Part shown: positions 1-6,880 of the stretch, piece after piece
How positions within the stretch are numbered: the first letter of the stretch is position 1
How the letters are laid out: every line of letters starts with the position of its first letter
Assembly: GCF_938045465.1 (NCBI RefSeq)
Contig: NZ_CALIBF010000203.1
Coordinates: 1 to 11,284, forward strand
Reading direction: 5' to 3'
DNA from: an uncultured Campylobacter sp.
Lineage (GTDB): Bacteria > Campylobacterota > Campylobacteria > Campylobacterales > Campylobacteraceae
Length of the DNA: 11,284 bases
Position numbers and translations under genes: made by a program
Notes under the pieces: generated by a model
The model's database searches: none
What the model was told of the DNA's origin: nothing
Seen by the model: the letters and a program-made list of their open reading frames with translations, nothing else

Positions 1-1
1 C

Positions 2-1255
2 AAAGGCGAGGATTTTTTCGTGCATTTTGAGGAAATTTTTTACTTTGACGCGCAGAAAAGCTTGGACGCGGACGGGGCTTGCGCGGCGGGTGGTGGCGTA
101 AATTTAAGCAGCGCGGACGAAGCTATAAACAACGGCGAAGCTATAAATTTAGACGCGACGCGCGGCAAAAATTTAACCAAGCGCGCGAGCATGGATGAAA
201 TTTCGGCAAACTGCGGCAAAATTTCAGCTACGACAGCGGGCGATAAAATTTCAACTTGCGCGAACGCTACGCAAATTCTAAAAAAAGCGAGCACCGCGCC
301 AAATACAAATTGCACAAATGAAACCAGCGCAAAAGAGAGTGCAAATTTAAATCAAAATTGCTCTAGCTCAAACGGCGTAAATTTAATGAGTGACGTTCCT
401 GTCGCAGTAAGCGCTAAATTTAGCCGCCCCGCCCCGAGCGAAAAACGCGCTTTAGCCTGCGAGCAGATCGCGACAAGCAGCGCGCCAAATGCTAGCGGCA
501 CGGAGGGTGCGCTTGCGGCTATCGGCGCGACAGGCGCAAGCACTGCACCTGCAACGATCAGTGCAATAGATGCAAACAATGCGCCGAATTTGGACGGCTC
601 ATTCGCAGCGACCAGTGCGATAGAAGAGAGCGCCACGCCGAATGCGACCCGCACAGACGGAGCAAACGTTACGCAAATTCTAAAAAAAGCGAGCGACGCA
701 CTAAATACAAACCATGCAGATGAAACGGGCGCAAATTTAAATGAGGATAGCTTGAGCACAAACGGCGTAAATTTAACAGACGGCGGCGCAGCGAATGCTA
801 AAAATACAACAAACGCAAGTGCCGCATCTTGCAAAAATGAGCCGCAAGCCGAACTGAAAAACGAGCTAAACCACGCTGCTGAGCCGCAAGCTGAATTACA
901 AAATAAGTTAAACTACGCTATCAAGTTACAAGTCGGGTGCCGAAGCGAGCTAAGCCATGATGAGCTACAAGCCGAACACCAAGGCAAATTAAATCGCGCC
1001 GAGCGGCAAGATAAACGACAAAGCGAACCAAGCTACGTCGAGCCGCAAAACGAACGACAAAGCAAGCCGTGCGCCGCTGAGCCGCAGGACGTGCTAATCC
1101 TGCTTTCGCTCGGGGCATTCGACTTTCCGCAGCAGTGTTTCATCCGCGCAAACGCAAGCGGCACGCGCTACTTCGTCCGCCGCCCGCTTCCTACGCGCGA
1201 AAACCACGCGGCACATCAAAAAATTTCGGAGATATTTTCACAATGGCAGAGATAA
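2..1255 (+). CDS. trmB: tRNA (guanine-N7)-methyltransferase, C-terminal part, with a large low-complexity insertion (5' partial)
   Basis: The reading frame is open from base 2, so the gene enters from the left and its methyltransferase domain lies outside the window. The first codons read KGEDFFVHFEEIFYFDAQ and the last about 55 read DVLILLSLGAFDFPQQCF up to SQWQR. From memory, C. jejuni TrmB ends with a similar DDFFLHFESIY...LLLKVAFGAFNKPEHCY segment, and trmB precedes ftsE there too. TrmB makes m7G46 in tRNA in the cytoplasm. Between the two matching pieces, roughly bases 62-1090, lie about 340 extra codons rich in Ala, Asn, Ser, Thr and Glu, with internal repeats, no membrane segment and no stop. 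The GTG at base 20 is probably an internal valine codon. The 3' end overlaps ftsE by 13 bases. The TrmB call is fairly firm; whether the insertion is tolerated or harms the protein is unknown. Confidence 0.8.
   Translation, partial: KGEDFFVHFEEIFYFDAQKSLDADGACAAGGGVNLSSADEAINNGEAINLDATRGKNLTKRASMDEISANCGKISATTAGDKISTCANATQILKKASTAPNTNCTNETSAKESANLNQNCSSSNGVNLMSDVPVAVSAKFSRPAPSEKRALACEQIATSSAPNASGTEGALAAIGATGASTAPATISAIDANNAPNLDGSFAATSAIEESATPNATRTDGANVTQILKKASDALNTNHADETGANLNEDSLSTNGVNLTDGGAANAKNTTNASAASCKNEPQAELKNELNHAAEPQAELQNKLNYAIKLQVGCRSELSHDELQAEHQGKLNRAERQDKRQSEPSYVEPQNERQSKPCAAEPQDVLILLSLGAFDFPQQCFIRANASGTRYFVRRPLPTRENHAAHQKISEIFSQWQR
266..394 (+). repeat. Internal duplication in trmB insertion, copy 1
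   Basis: This segment encodes ATQILKKAS followed by an Asn/Thr/Ser-rich stretch ending in SSNGVNL. It matches a second segment at 668-784, including a 24-base identical run (269-292 against 671-694). The copies differ by small in-frame length changes, which suggests an old duplication that has drifted while staying open. Confidence 0.75.
668..784 (+). repeat. Internal duplication in trmB insertion, copy 2
   Basis: Encodes VTQILKKAS, then ANLNED and STNGVNL, in the same order as the copy at 266-394. It is about four codons shorter than the first copy, and the frame is kept. Confidence 0.75.
839..1090 (+). repeat. Degenerate tandem repeats of 13-14 codons in trmB insertion
   Basis: Six consecutive units start at 839, 881, 923, 962, 1001 and 1040, and a partial seventh starts at 1079. 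The first two are 14 codons (EPQAELKNELNHAA, EPQAELQNKLNYAI); the next four are 13 codons, for example ERQDKRQSEPSYV and EPQNERQSKPCAA. The glutamine at unit position 3 is constant, and charged or polar residues dominate. The segment may form a charged helix or stay disordered; that is inference. Confidence 0.75.
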
Positions 1256-1932
1256 CGGACGATTACAACATCATCACCGCAGCGGGCCTCACGCTGGGTT
1301 ACGAAAAGGCGGGCGCGGTCATCCAAGACGCGAATTTAGGCATCGGCGCGAAGGATTTCGTCATCATCACGGGCAAGAGCGGCAGCGGCAAATCCACGCT
1401 GCTTAAGTCCTTCTACGGCGGCATCGACATCATTGGCGGCGAGCTGAACGTCTGCCTGTGCGATCTAAAAGGCATCACGAACTCCGATCTGCGCACCCTG
1501 CGCCAGCGTATCGGCATTATCTTTCAAAACTACCGCCTGATCAACGAATGGACGATCGAGCGCAACATAATGCTTCCGTTAATGATAATGGGCTACAATC
1601 AGCAGGTCTGCCAAGACCAAGCCAAAAAGCTACTGCGCCACGTCGAGCTCGGGCATAAGATGGGTAAGTACCCGCTCGAGCTTAGCGGCGGCGAGCAGCA
1701 GCGCGTGGCTTTGGCGCGTGCGATGGCGCATAACCCGCGCCTACTGCTGTGCGACGAGCCTACGGGAAATTTGGACGACTACTCCAGCGCCATTATTTGG
1801 AATTTGCTGCGCTCGGCGTGCGAGTCGTGGAACGCCTGCGTCGTCATCGTGACGCACAAAATGCCCGCCACGCTGCGTTTTAGGCACCGACATTTTGAGA
1901 TTAAGGACGCTAAAGTAAATGAAATCGATTAA
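1243..1932 (+). CDS. ftsE: Cell division ATP-binding protein FtsE
   Basis: This is the ABC-type ATPase of the FtsEX complex, which acts on the inner face of the membrane at the division site and drives FtsX to activate periplasmic amidases. The 229-residue product has the expected length. The Walker A motif GKSGSGKS is at residues 44-51, the Q-loop glutamine is at about 95 (IIFQNYRL), the signature LSGGEQQR starts at 147, the Walker B LLLCDEPTGNLDD spans 167-179, and the switch histidine is at 205 (VTHK). I chose the ATG at 1243, with a GGAG upstream, although the frame stays open back to 1135; an earlier start would add a basic tail in the trmB overlap that FtsE proteins lack. The gene overlaps trmB by 13 bases and ftsX by 14, so the three are probably translationally coupled. 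Confidence 0.95.
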   Translation: MAEITDDYNIITAAGLTLGYEKAGAVIQDANLGIGAKDFVIITGKSGSGKSTLLKSFYGGIDIIGGELNVCLCDLKGITNSDLRTLRQRIGIIFQNYRLINEWTIERNIMLPLMIMGYNQQVCQDQAKKLLRHVELGHKMGKYPLELSGGEQQRVALARAMAHNPRLLLCDEPTGNLDDYSSAIIWNLLRSACESWNACVVIVTHKMPATLRFRHRHFEIKDAKVNEID

Positions 1933-2734
1933 AACCCATTTCGGCGTGATCTTTTCGCTCGTCGCGCTGCTTTTCTCCGTGCAGTTTGGAATTTTTATGA
2001 GCAACCTAACCAAAAGCTACGAGCGCTCGATCCAAAACGAATACAACATCGTGCTAGTCTCCAAAACTCCGCTCAGCTTGCAAGACGCGCAAAAAGCGGT
2101 ACCGAAAATCAGCTCGATTAGCGAAATTTCCACAGCGGGCATTACCGAGCGTCTGAAGGGTAAAATTTCACAAAATGCCTTTGCCGAGCTGAGTAAAAAT
2201 TTGCCTAAATTTTATAGCGTCAAACTCGAAAGCTTCCCCGACGCCGCGCAGCTTGCCAAGATCGAGCAGGATCTAAAATCCATAGGCTCGCTCACGCGGG
2301 TTGAAATTTTTAAAAAGACCCACGATGAAATTTTTAAAATTTTACTACTTATCAAAAGCCTCGTTTATGGCTTTGCGTTTCTCATCGTGCTTTTAGGTGT
2401 GATGTTAATTCACCGCCAGATGCGTATCTGGGTTTACGAACACAAAGAGCGCATCGAGATCATGGAGCTTTTCGGCGCGTCGTTTCTGATAAAAAGCGGC
2501 AAGCTCTACCGAATGGCGATAATAGACTCCTTCATCGCTACGCTGATCGTGACCTGCTTCTACATTGCGCTTCCTTCTTGGGAGGTGTTTTCGACCACGC
2601 TTAAGGGCATCGGCGATCTGCGCACCGCCATAGTACTGCCTTACGACGCGCTGATCCTTTTGGGCGCTGCCTTGGCGCTATCTATCATCGCAGTTAGCTT
2701 TGTGATGCTGCAAATCGGAAATAAACGAGCATGA
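1919..2734 (+). CDS. ftsX: Cell division protein FtsX
   Basis: FtsX is the membrane partner of FtsE. It transmits ATP hydrolysis across the inner membrane to an EnvC-type activator. The 271-residue product shows the family topology: a first helix at about residues 8-28, a periplasmic domain to about 135, then helices at about 141-165, 199-219 and 243-266. The cytoplasmic stretch IHRQMRIWVYEHKERIEIMEL after helix 2, followed by FGAS, is typical of FtsX/permease-type coupling segments. The N-terminal tail before helix 1 is very short. The ATG at 1919 lies inside the end of ftsE. The 3' end shares ATGA with the next gene, which encodes the likely partner protein. Confidence 0.93.
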   Translation: MKSIKTHFGVIFSLVALLFSVQFGIFMSNLTKSYERSIQNEYNIVLVSKTPLSLQDAQKAVPKISSISEISTAGITERLKGKISQNAFAELSKNLPKFYSVKLESFPDAAQLAKIEQDLKSIGSLTRVEIFKKTHDEIFKILLLIKSLVYGFAFLIVLLGVMLIHRQMRIWVYEHKERIEIMELFGASFLIKSGKLYRMAIIDSFIATLIVTCFYIALPSWEVFSTTLKGIGDLRTAIVLPYDALILLGAALALSIIAVSFVMLQIGNKRA

Positions 2735-4113
2735 AAAGGGCTTTTTTAGCACCGCTTCTTGCGCTAGGACTTGCTGCAGCTCTTACTTATGCCGCGCCTG
2801 CAAAGCAGCAAAGCACGAAAGATAAGATCGCCAAAGCGGGTCAAGAGCTCAAAAGCTCGCAAAAGGAGGAGATGCGGCTTTCGCAAAAGATCGACGAGAT
2901 CGCAGGCCAAATCGTAAAGGAGCAGGAAGGATTTAAAAAGCGCGAAGGCGAGATCAAGCAGCTAAGCGACGCGATCGAGGGCTTAAAGGATCAATACGCC
3001 GCCGAGGCGCAGGAGCTTGAAAAGCTTAATAGCCAAAACATCACTCTTCTTAGCGTGCAAAACGATCTAGAAAGCAAGATCATAAGCGTGATCTCGCAAG
3101 AGCTATCGTTTGATCTCATCACCGACGTAAATTCCACCACTACGCCAGATTCTATCGTAGCTAGCGAAATTTTAGAGGGGCTCGGCGTCGTTATGAACGA
3201 CGAGCTGAAGGGGCTGATCAAAGACTACGAAAATAATCAAAATTTTATCAACGAACAGAATAAAAAGATCAAATCGATCCAGGCGAGCATGGCGGGCTAT
3301 GACAAGAAAAAAACCGATCTCGACGCCAAGCAAACCACCCAAAAAGAAAAGCTCGCGCAGATGAAAAAGGACAAAGAGGACTACATCGCGAGGTTAGAGA
3401 AGATAAACGACGAGCAAGACGCCATATCTAAGACCCTGCAGGAGCTTAAGATCATCGACGACGCCGAGGAAAAAGCCAAAGCGCAGAAGGAGGAAGCGAC
3501 GCGCCAAGCAAAGCTGGAGGCGCAGAAGCAAAAGGAGCGCCAGGCACGCGAAAAAGAGTACGCCAAAGCAAAGGCGGCTGCCAAAAAAGCGGACAAGCCC
3601 GAACCTGCGCCTCCTAGCGAGCCCGAGCCAGAAGTGAGCGAGCCTGCGGATGAGCGCGTAAGCAAAATCAACCAAAAGGTCAAGCAGTACGGCTCTAGCT
3701 ATCAGTCCTCGCGCGTTAAAAAATACAGCGGAGCCAAGACCGCAGCGCCTTTAAACGGCGCGTATTTGAAGCGAAAATTCGGCAACTACAACGATCCCAT
3801 TTATAACATCAAGCTTTTCAACGAAAATATCGTGCTGGGCTCAAACAGCGGTGATACGCAGGTTAAGGCGGTGCTACCGGGTAAAGTGGTCTTTGCTAAA
3901 GAAACCGCCGTGCTCGATAAAGTGGTGATCCTAGAGCACAGCGGCGGCATCCACACGATCTACGCGCATCTAAATCAGATCCCGCCTACCGTGCGCGTCG
4001 GCTCCAACGTCAAAAAGGGCTACATCATCGGACGCATCGGCTCGGATCTGACCTTTGAAGTGACGCAGCAGAACTACCACATCAACCCGCTAGATCTCAT
4101 CAGCCTGAGGTAA
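2731..4113 (+). CDS. envC: EnvC-like murein hydrolase activator (M23/LytM fold, degenerate)
   Basis: The 460-residue protein starts with a probable Sec signal peptide (MKR, then hydrophobic residues 4-20, cleavage probably near 21-24). Long charged coiled-coil segments follow at about 28-115 and 160-285, then a Pro/Glu linker at about 289-307 and a LytM-like domain at about 339-460. That is the EnvC architecture: the coiled coil binds the FtsX periplasmic domain and the LytM domain activates amidases at the septum. The zinc site is largely lost. The usual HxxxD position reads NENIVLGS (364-371), and the usual HLHFE reads DLTFE (439-443); only YAHL (411-414) is kept. The protein is therefore probably a non-catalytic activator. 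Its ATGA overlap with ftsX supports a functional link. Its own endopeptidase activity looks unlikely, though a rearranged site cannot be excluded. Confidence 0.88.
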   Translation: MKRAFLAPLLALGLAAALTYAAPAKQQSTKDKIAKAGQELKSSQKEEMRLSQKIDEIAGQIVKEQEGFKKREGEIKQLSDAIEGLKDQYAAEAQELEKLNSQNITLLSVQNDLESKIISVISQELSFDLITDVNSTTTPDSIVASEILEGLGVVMNDELKGLIKDYENNQNFINEQNKKIKSIQASMAGYDKKKTDLDAKQTTQKEKLAQMKKDKEDYIARLEKINDEQDAISKTLQELKIIDDAEEKAKAQKEEATRQAKLEAQKQKERQAREKEYAKAKAAAKKADKPEPAPPSEPEPEVSEPADERVSKINQKVKQYGSSYQSSRVKKYSGAKTAAPLNGAYLKRKFGNYNDPIYNIKLFNENIVLGSNSGDTQVKAVLPGKVVFAKETAVLDKVVILEHSGGIHTIYAHLNQIPPTVRVGSNVKKGYIIGRIGSDLTFEVTQQNYHINPLDLISLR

Positions 4114-4116
4114 GCC

Positions 4117-4338
4117 GTGAACGGGAAAAATTCTAAATTTAGCGGATCTTGCGAGGATGCCGAAAGTTTAAATTTAAGCGAGCAAAGCTCGGGCTGCGAT
4201 TTAAATTTAAGCGATGAAAATTCCACGACGACGGACATCGTAGCGACATCAAAAACGATGGCGGGCGCCGCAAAAACAGGAAGCTACAACGAGCGTCGTA
4301 GAAGTAAAAACGACGAAAACAGCGCAAAACGATATTGA
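4117..4338 (+). CDS. Small low-complexity hypothetical ORF
   Basis: A 73-codon frame begins with GTG three bases after the stop of the EnvC-like gene, and GAGG sits six bases before the GTG, a good ribosome-binding spacing. It ends 25 bases before the exporter gene. The product is polar, rich in Ser, Asn, Lys and Glu, and has no membrane segment or motif I recognise. A 15-base direct repeat (4167-4181 and 4200-4214) encodes LNLSE and LNLSD. Its composition resembles the insertion in trmB. It may be a real small protein, a decayed remnant or translated spacer; the spacing is the only positive sign, so confidence is low. Confidence 0.35.
   Translation: MNGKNSKFSGSCEDAESLNLSEQSSGCDLNLSDENSTTTDIVATSKTMAGAAKTGSYNERRRSKNDENSAKRY
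4167..4214 (+). repeat. 15-bp direct repeat
   Basis: TTTAAATTTAAGCGA occurs at 4167-4181 and again at 4200-4214, in the same frame of the small ORF. It contains the AAATTT word that is frequent across the window. Confidence 0.7.
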
Positions 4339-4363
4339 GATTACAAGAGTAGCGGAGGAAATA

Positions 4364-5179
4364 ATGATAGCAGAGATGGCACCGACAAAAGAAGCAGAAG
4401 CGGCGAGACCGCAAATCCAAGAGCTCACCAATTTTCTTAGCGAATACACCGCCAAGATGCTTAGTATCGGCACTTACACCGCGCGCATCGAGCGCTGCGT
4501 GCGCAGGATAGCGGACGCTTACGACTATGAGGCTAGCCTGATGATCTTTGTGCGCCACTTCATCATCAGCGTGATGGATCCTGCGGACAACTCTATCCGC
4601 CGCACCTACGTCAAAACGGGCGCTGCGGCACGTATCAGCTTCAATCTGATCTCGGAGCTAAGCGCGCTTAGCTGGGAAATTTACGACGAAAAAATCCCCC
4701 TTGCGCGCGCCAGAGCCTCATTTGCCGAAATTTTAGCCTCGCAGAAGAAAAGCTTTGCCAAAACTCTCGTTTTGCTCAGCGTCGCAAATGCCGCGTTCTG
4801 CGAGCTTTTCGGCGGCGACGGCGGTGCGATGGCGTTAGTTTTTGCGGCTACGGCTTTTGGAATTTGCGCCCGCTATCTACTTAGCAAGCTTAAAATCAAT
4901 CTAAAAATCCAATACATCGCGGTTTCGTTCGCAGTCTCATTCATCGTCTCGCTAGGCGCTCGCTACGGGCTTAGCGCCACGCCCGATGTCGCCGTGGGAT
5001 CGAGCATATTGTTTTTGATCCCGGGCGTCTGGCTTATCAACTCGGTATTTGACATCCTAAACGAAAATATGCTCGTAGGCATCAGCAGAGGGCTAAACAC
5101 GGGGCTTTTGATCATCTGCATCGCGATCGGGCTCTTTCTGACGCTTAGCATCTCAAATTTGGGGCTTGTAAATGTTTGA
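4364..5179 (+). CDS. ThrE-type threonine/serine exporter, N-terminal subunit
   Basis: The 271-residue protein matches the first half of ThrE-family exporters (the DUF1212 region). An N-terminal cytoplasmic domain at about residues 20-125 contains SEYTAKMLSIGTYTARIE and SLMIFVRHFIISV, with the LSxxxxxI(Y) helix before the first membrane helix. About five hydrophobic segments follow, at roughly 132-146, 154-172, 184-200, 210-230 and 238-264. Family members export small neutral amino acids from the cytoplasm; the actual substrate here is not shown by the sequence. The start is ATG with a strong GGAGGA at 4355-4360. The gene overlaps the next one by 8 bases, which encodes the second half, so the exporter is split into two coupled subunits. 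Confidence 0.85.
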   Translation: MIAEMAPTKEAEAARPQIQELTNFLSEYTAKMLSIGTYTARIERCVRRIADAYDYEASLMIFVRHFIISVMDPADNSIRRTYVKTGAAARISFNLISELSALSWEIYDEKIPLARARASFAEILASQKKSFAKTLVLLSVANAAFCELFGGDGGAMALVFAATAFGICARYLLSKLKINLKIQYIAVSFAVSFIVSLGARYGLSATPDVAVGSSILFLIPGVWLINSVFDILNENMLVGISRGLNTGLLIICIAIGLFLTLSISNLGLVNV

Positions 5180-5672
5180 TATAGCGCTTTCGGTATTTAA
5201 GGATGCCTGCTTTGCCGCCGCGGCGGGGCTGGGGTTTGCGTATGCGTGCATGCCGCCAAAAAAGACGCTTATTTTCTCGGCGCTGCTTGCGGCGGTTGCG
5301 CATTCGTGCAGGTTTTTACTGATTCAAAGCCAAATTTTTTCGATCGCCGCCGCGACGCTTTTTGCGTCGTTTCTGATCGGCGTTTTGGGGATGCTCTGTG
5401 CCAAGCGCCTCAAGGTGCCCGCAGAGATCATCGCCTTCCCCGCGCTGCTTCCGATGATACCTGGCATCTACGCCTACAAGGCGGTTTTGGCGCTGTTTTC
5501 TTATATCAGAGCCACGGGCGCAGAGCATAAACTCGCTCATCTTATCTCGTTTTTCGATAACGCCCTCGCCACGATCTCGATCTCGCTGGCGCTCGGCACG
5601 GGCGTTTCAATAACGCTGCTAATTTTCTACGAACAGTCCTTGATGATCACTCGCGGCGCAAGAGGCAAATAG
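5172..5672 (+). CDS. ThrE-type threonine/serine exporter, C-terminal subunit
   Basis: The 166-residue, highly hydrophobic protein has about four or five membrane segments and matches the second half of ThrE-family exporters (DUF3815-like). The segment from about residue 81 (KVPAEIIAFPALLPMIPG) is the conserved loop and helix of this half, preceded by a conserved Ala/Gly-rich helix (61-76). It starts inside the end of the N-terminal subunit gene, with an 8-base overlap, so the two subunits should be made together. It is the last gene of the plus-strand train; only 55 bases separate it from the convergent gene on the other strand. I saw no clear GC-rich terminator hairpin there. Confidence 0.83.
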   Translation: MFDIALSVFKDACFAAAAGLGFAYACMPPKKTLIFSALLAAVAHSCRFLLIQSQIFSIAAATLFASFLIGVLGMLCAKRLKVPAEIIAFPALLPMIPGIYAYKAVLALFSYIRATGAEHKLAHLISFFDNALATISISLALGTGVSITLLIFYEQSLMITRGARGK

Positions 5673-5727
5673 CGCTAAGCAAGAAATTTTAAGCAGGCGC
5701 GGGCGGGTAAATTTTATAAATTCTATT

Positions 5728-6678
5728 TTATTGCTCTCGTTTTATCTCTTTGGTTTTTTCATCGTAATAATATCCTTGCTCCACACCCAGCAAATTATCT
5801 TTTATATCGTATTTATATGTATAATTTTCATCAAAAATACCTAGATAAAAAGCATACCGACTATATTTTCTACCTTCTAACTCAAAAAACGCTTTATACG
5901 GTTTTATATCTTTCTTTTTAAAGTTATATAAATTACAAAAGTTATCGTATTTTTTATCTATTAGGCTTACATACATATCAAAAAATAGCATGTCGGTTGG
6001 AATAGAAAAAATTTTATCATTAGGATATTTGTGGTCGTATATTTTAGGATTAATTTCATTTAAAAATATTTTTTCCGTAAATAACATATCAAATACATGT
6101 TTATCATTTTCCAATCCGCTAAAATATAATTTGTATTTTAAATTTCCATCCGACAAGATTAAACTATTATTATTTTCCCAAGGGTAAACAACTTCGCCTT
6201 TGAGCATGGACATATTTACAAAATCTTTGAAATTTGCTACGGCTTGTTTGCCGTTGCAAGCCCTGTCTCCCAAACCCATAAAATATTCTAAATTTATATT
6301 GTCATCTACAATGAAAAATTCGCAAGCTTTATCTGGACGATTATTTCCACCGCATCTTTCTGCCAACCCGCTATAAAAATTATAAAATTCATCGTCTACT
6401 TTACCGTATTGCTTCTTTATTTGTCTTTCCATATTACGGAATTCCTCCGCTGAAATATTTATAGATTTATAGGTCTTTTTAAGCATACACTTTAACGCCC
6501 TATCCTTAAGCTGTATATCCGTAAGATTGCCATCCAGATTACATACCCATTCATATGGATCAGTTTCAATTTTTTCGGCTGAATTTGGGTATTTATACTC
6601 CGCGATAATCGAAAGTATCGCGCACAAAGCGCATATTATTATGATGAAGGCCAAGCACAGATAATATCTCATTTTCAA
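5728..6678 (-). CDS. Membrane-anchored six-cysteine hypothetical protein (paralogue 1)
   Basis: I do not recognise this family. The 316-residue product has one hydrophobic helix at about residues 7-26 (LCLAFIIIICALCAILSII) after a short basic start. A polar domain follows, probably periplasmic. Six cysteines outside the helix (46, 64, 109, 119, 141, 248) are all kept in the paralogue at 6881-7849, suggesting disulfides. Shared blocks are DPYEWVC-[DN]-LDGNLTD, QLKDRALKCMLK, VVYPWE, LTEKIF and a closing YYYDEK. I chose the TTG at 6678: AGGAG lies six bases before it, and the ATG two codons later is ACG in the paralogue, so it is not a shared start. The gene is visibly more AT-rich than the trmB-ftsX block, which may mean acquired DNA. 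A cleaved signal peptide instead of an anchor is possible. Confidence 0.75.
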   Translation of the reverse strand: MKMRYYLCLAFIIIICALCAILSIIAEYKYPNSAEKIETDPYEWVCNLDGNLTDIQLKDRALKCMLKKTYKSINISAEEFRNMERQIKKQYGKVDDEFYNFYSGLAERCGGNNRPDKACEFFIVDDNINLEYFMGLGDRACNGKQAVANFKDFVNMSMLKGEVVYPWENNNSLILSDGNLKYKLYFSGLENDKHVFDMLFTEKIFLNEINPKIYDHKYPNDKIFSIPTDMLFFDMYVSLIDKKYDNFCNLYNFKKKDIKPYKAFFELEGRKYSRYAFYLGIFDENYTYKYDIKDNLLGVEQGYYYDEKTKEIKREQ

Positions 6679-6866
6679 ATTTCGCTCCTAAAATTTTCCG
6701 CAATATACCTCACATAGACTTAATCCGCGATAATTTTAGAATGTCTCAAATATCGTTAAATCAGAGCTTTTCTTGATCCGCTTCGGCAAATTTCATCTCA
6801 ATGCTTTGTAGGTATTCGGCTCTCTTGCGCCGCTCGTCGCACCTCTTGCCGCGAAGGTAAAATTTA
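6632..6866 (-). repeat. 235-bp direct repeat, copy A (leader and start of paralogue 1)
   Basis: This stretch matches 7803-8037 without gaps at a constant offset of 1171 bases; I counted about seven mismatches. It covers the first codons of the 5728-6678 gene, its ribosome-binding site, about 80 bases of upstream DNA and most of a small frame further upstream. Similarity continues at a lower level into the coding sequence. The two copies are therefore leaders of a duplicated gene unit, not a mobile element. I see no terminal inverted repeats. Confidence 0.92.
6685..6707 (-). promoter_or_regulatory. Ribosome-binding site and candidate -10 of paralogue 1
   Basis: On the minus strand, AGGAG (6689-6685) lies six bases before the TTG at 6678, which decides the start. 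TATATT (6707-6702) just upstream could be a -10 box but would leave a short leader, and I see no good -35. The same elements are at 7860-7856 and 7878-7873 before paralogue 2. The ribosome-binding site is convincing; the promoter call is weak. Confidence 0.45.
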
Positions 6867-6880
6867 ATTATATCCTCCAT
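6761..6880 (-). CDS. Possible 39-residue basic/charged small protein
   Basis: An ATG directly after the TAA of the 6881-7849 gene opens a 39-codon frame beginning MEDIIKFYLRGKRCDERRKR and ending in AEADQEKL. It is highly charged and has no membrane segment. Most of the frame lies in the 235-bp repeat. In the other copy the same frame continues from about 8037 to 7932, ending in the same sequence but without a start codon, because it runs out of the end of the PepSY gene. The adjoining stop and start could allow reinitiation. It may also be the tail of a lost ancestral gene or simply leader DNA, so I hold this loosely. Confidence 0.3.
   Translation of the reverse strand: MEDIIKFYLRGKRCDERRKRAEYLQSIEMKFAEADQEKL

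Noticed and set aside
352..834. Long open frame on the minus strand opposite trmB, with hydrophobic sequence
   Set aside because: It is antisense to the low-complexity insertion and mirrors its Ala/Ser/Asn-rich codons. It has no ribosome-binding site and breaks no gap in the annotation.
839..1090. CRISPR array
   Set aside because: The regular 39-42-base spacing is explained by degenerate coding repeats with no spacers and no conserved repeat sequence.
1135..1242. Upstream extension of ftsE to an earlier start
   Set aside because: The extra 36 residues are basic and overlap trmB. FtsE proteins begin close to the ATG at 1243, which has a GGAG upstream.
3381..3683. Two overlapping minus-strand frames opposite the EnvC-like gene
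   Set aside because: They are shadows of the Lys/Ala/Glu-rich coiled coil and show no start signal or domain.
5246..5540. Alternative frames within the second exporter gene on both strands
   Set aside because: The in-frame membrane protein matches a known family, and the alternatives are biased-composition shadows.
5673..5727. Terminator between the convergent exporter and paralogue genes
   Set aside because: AAATTT words pair loosely around a GC-rich middle, but there is no real GC stem followed by a T-run.
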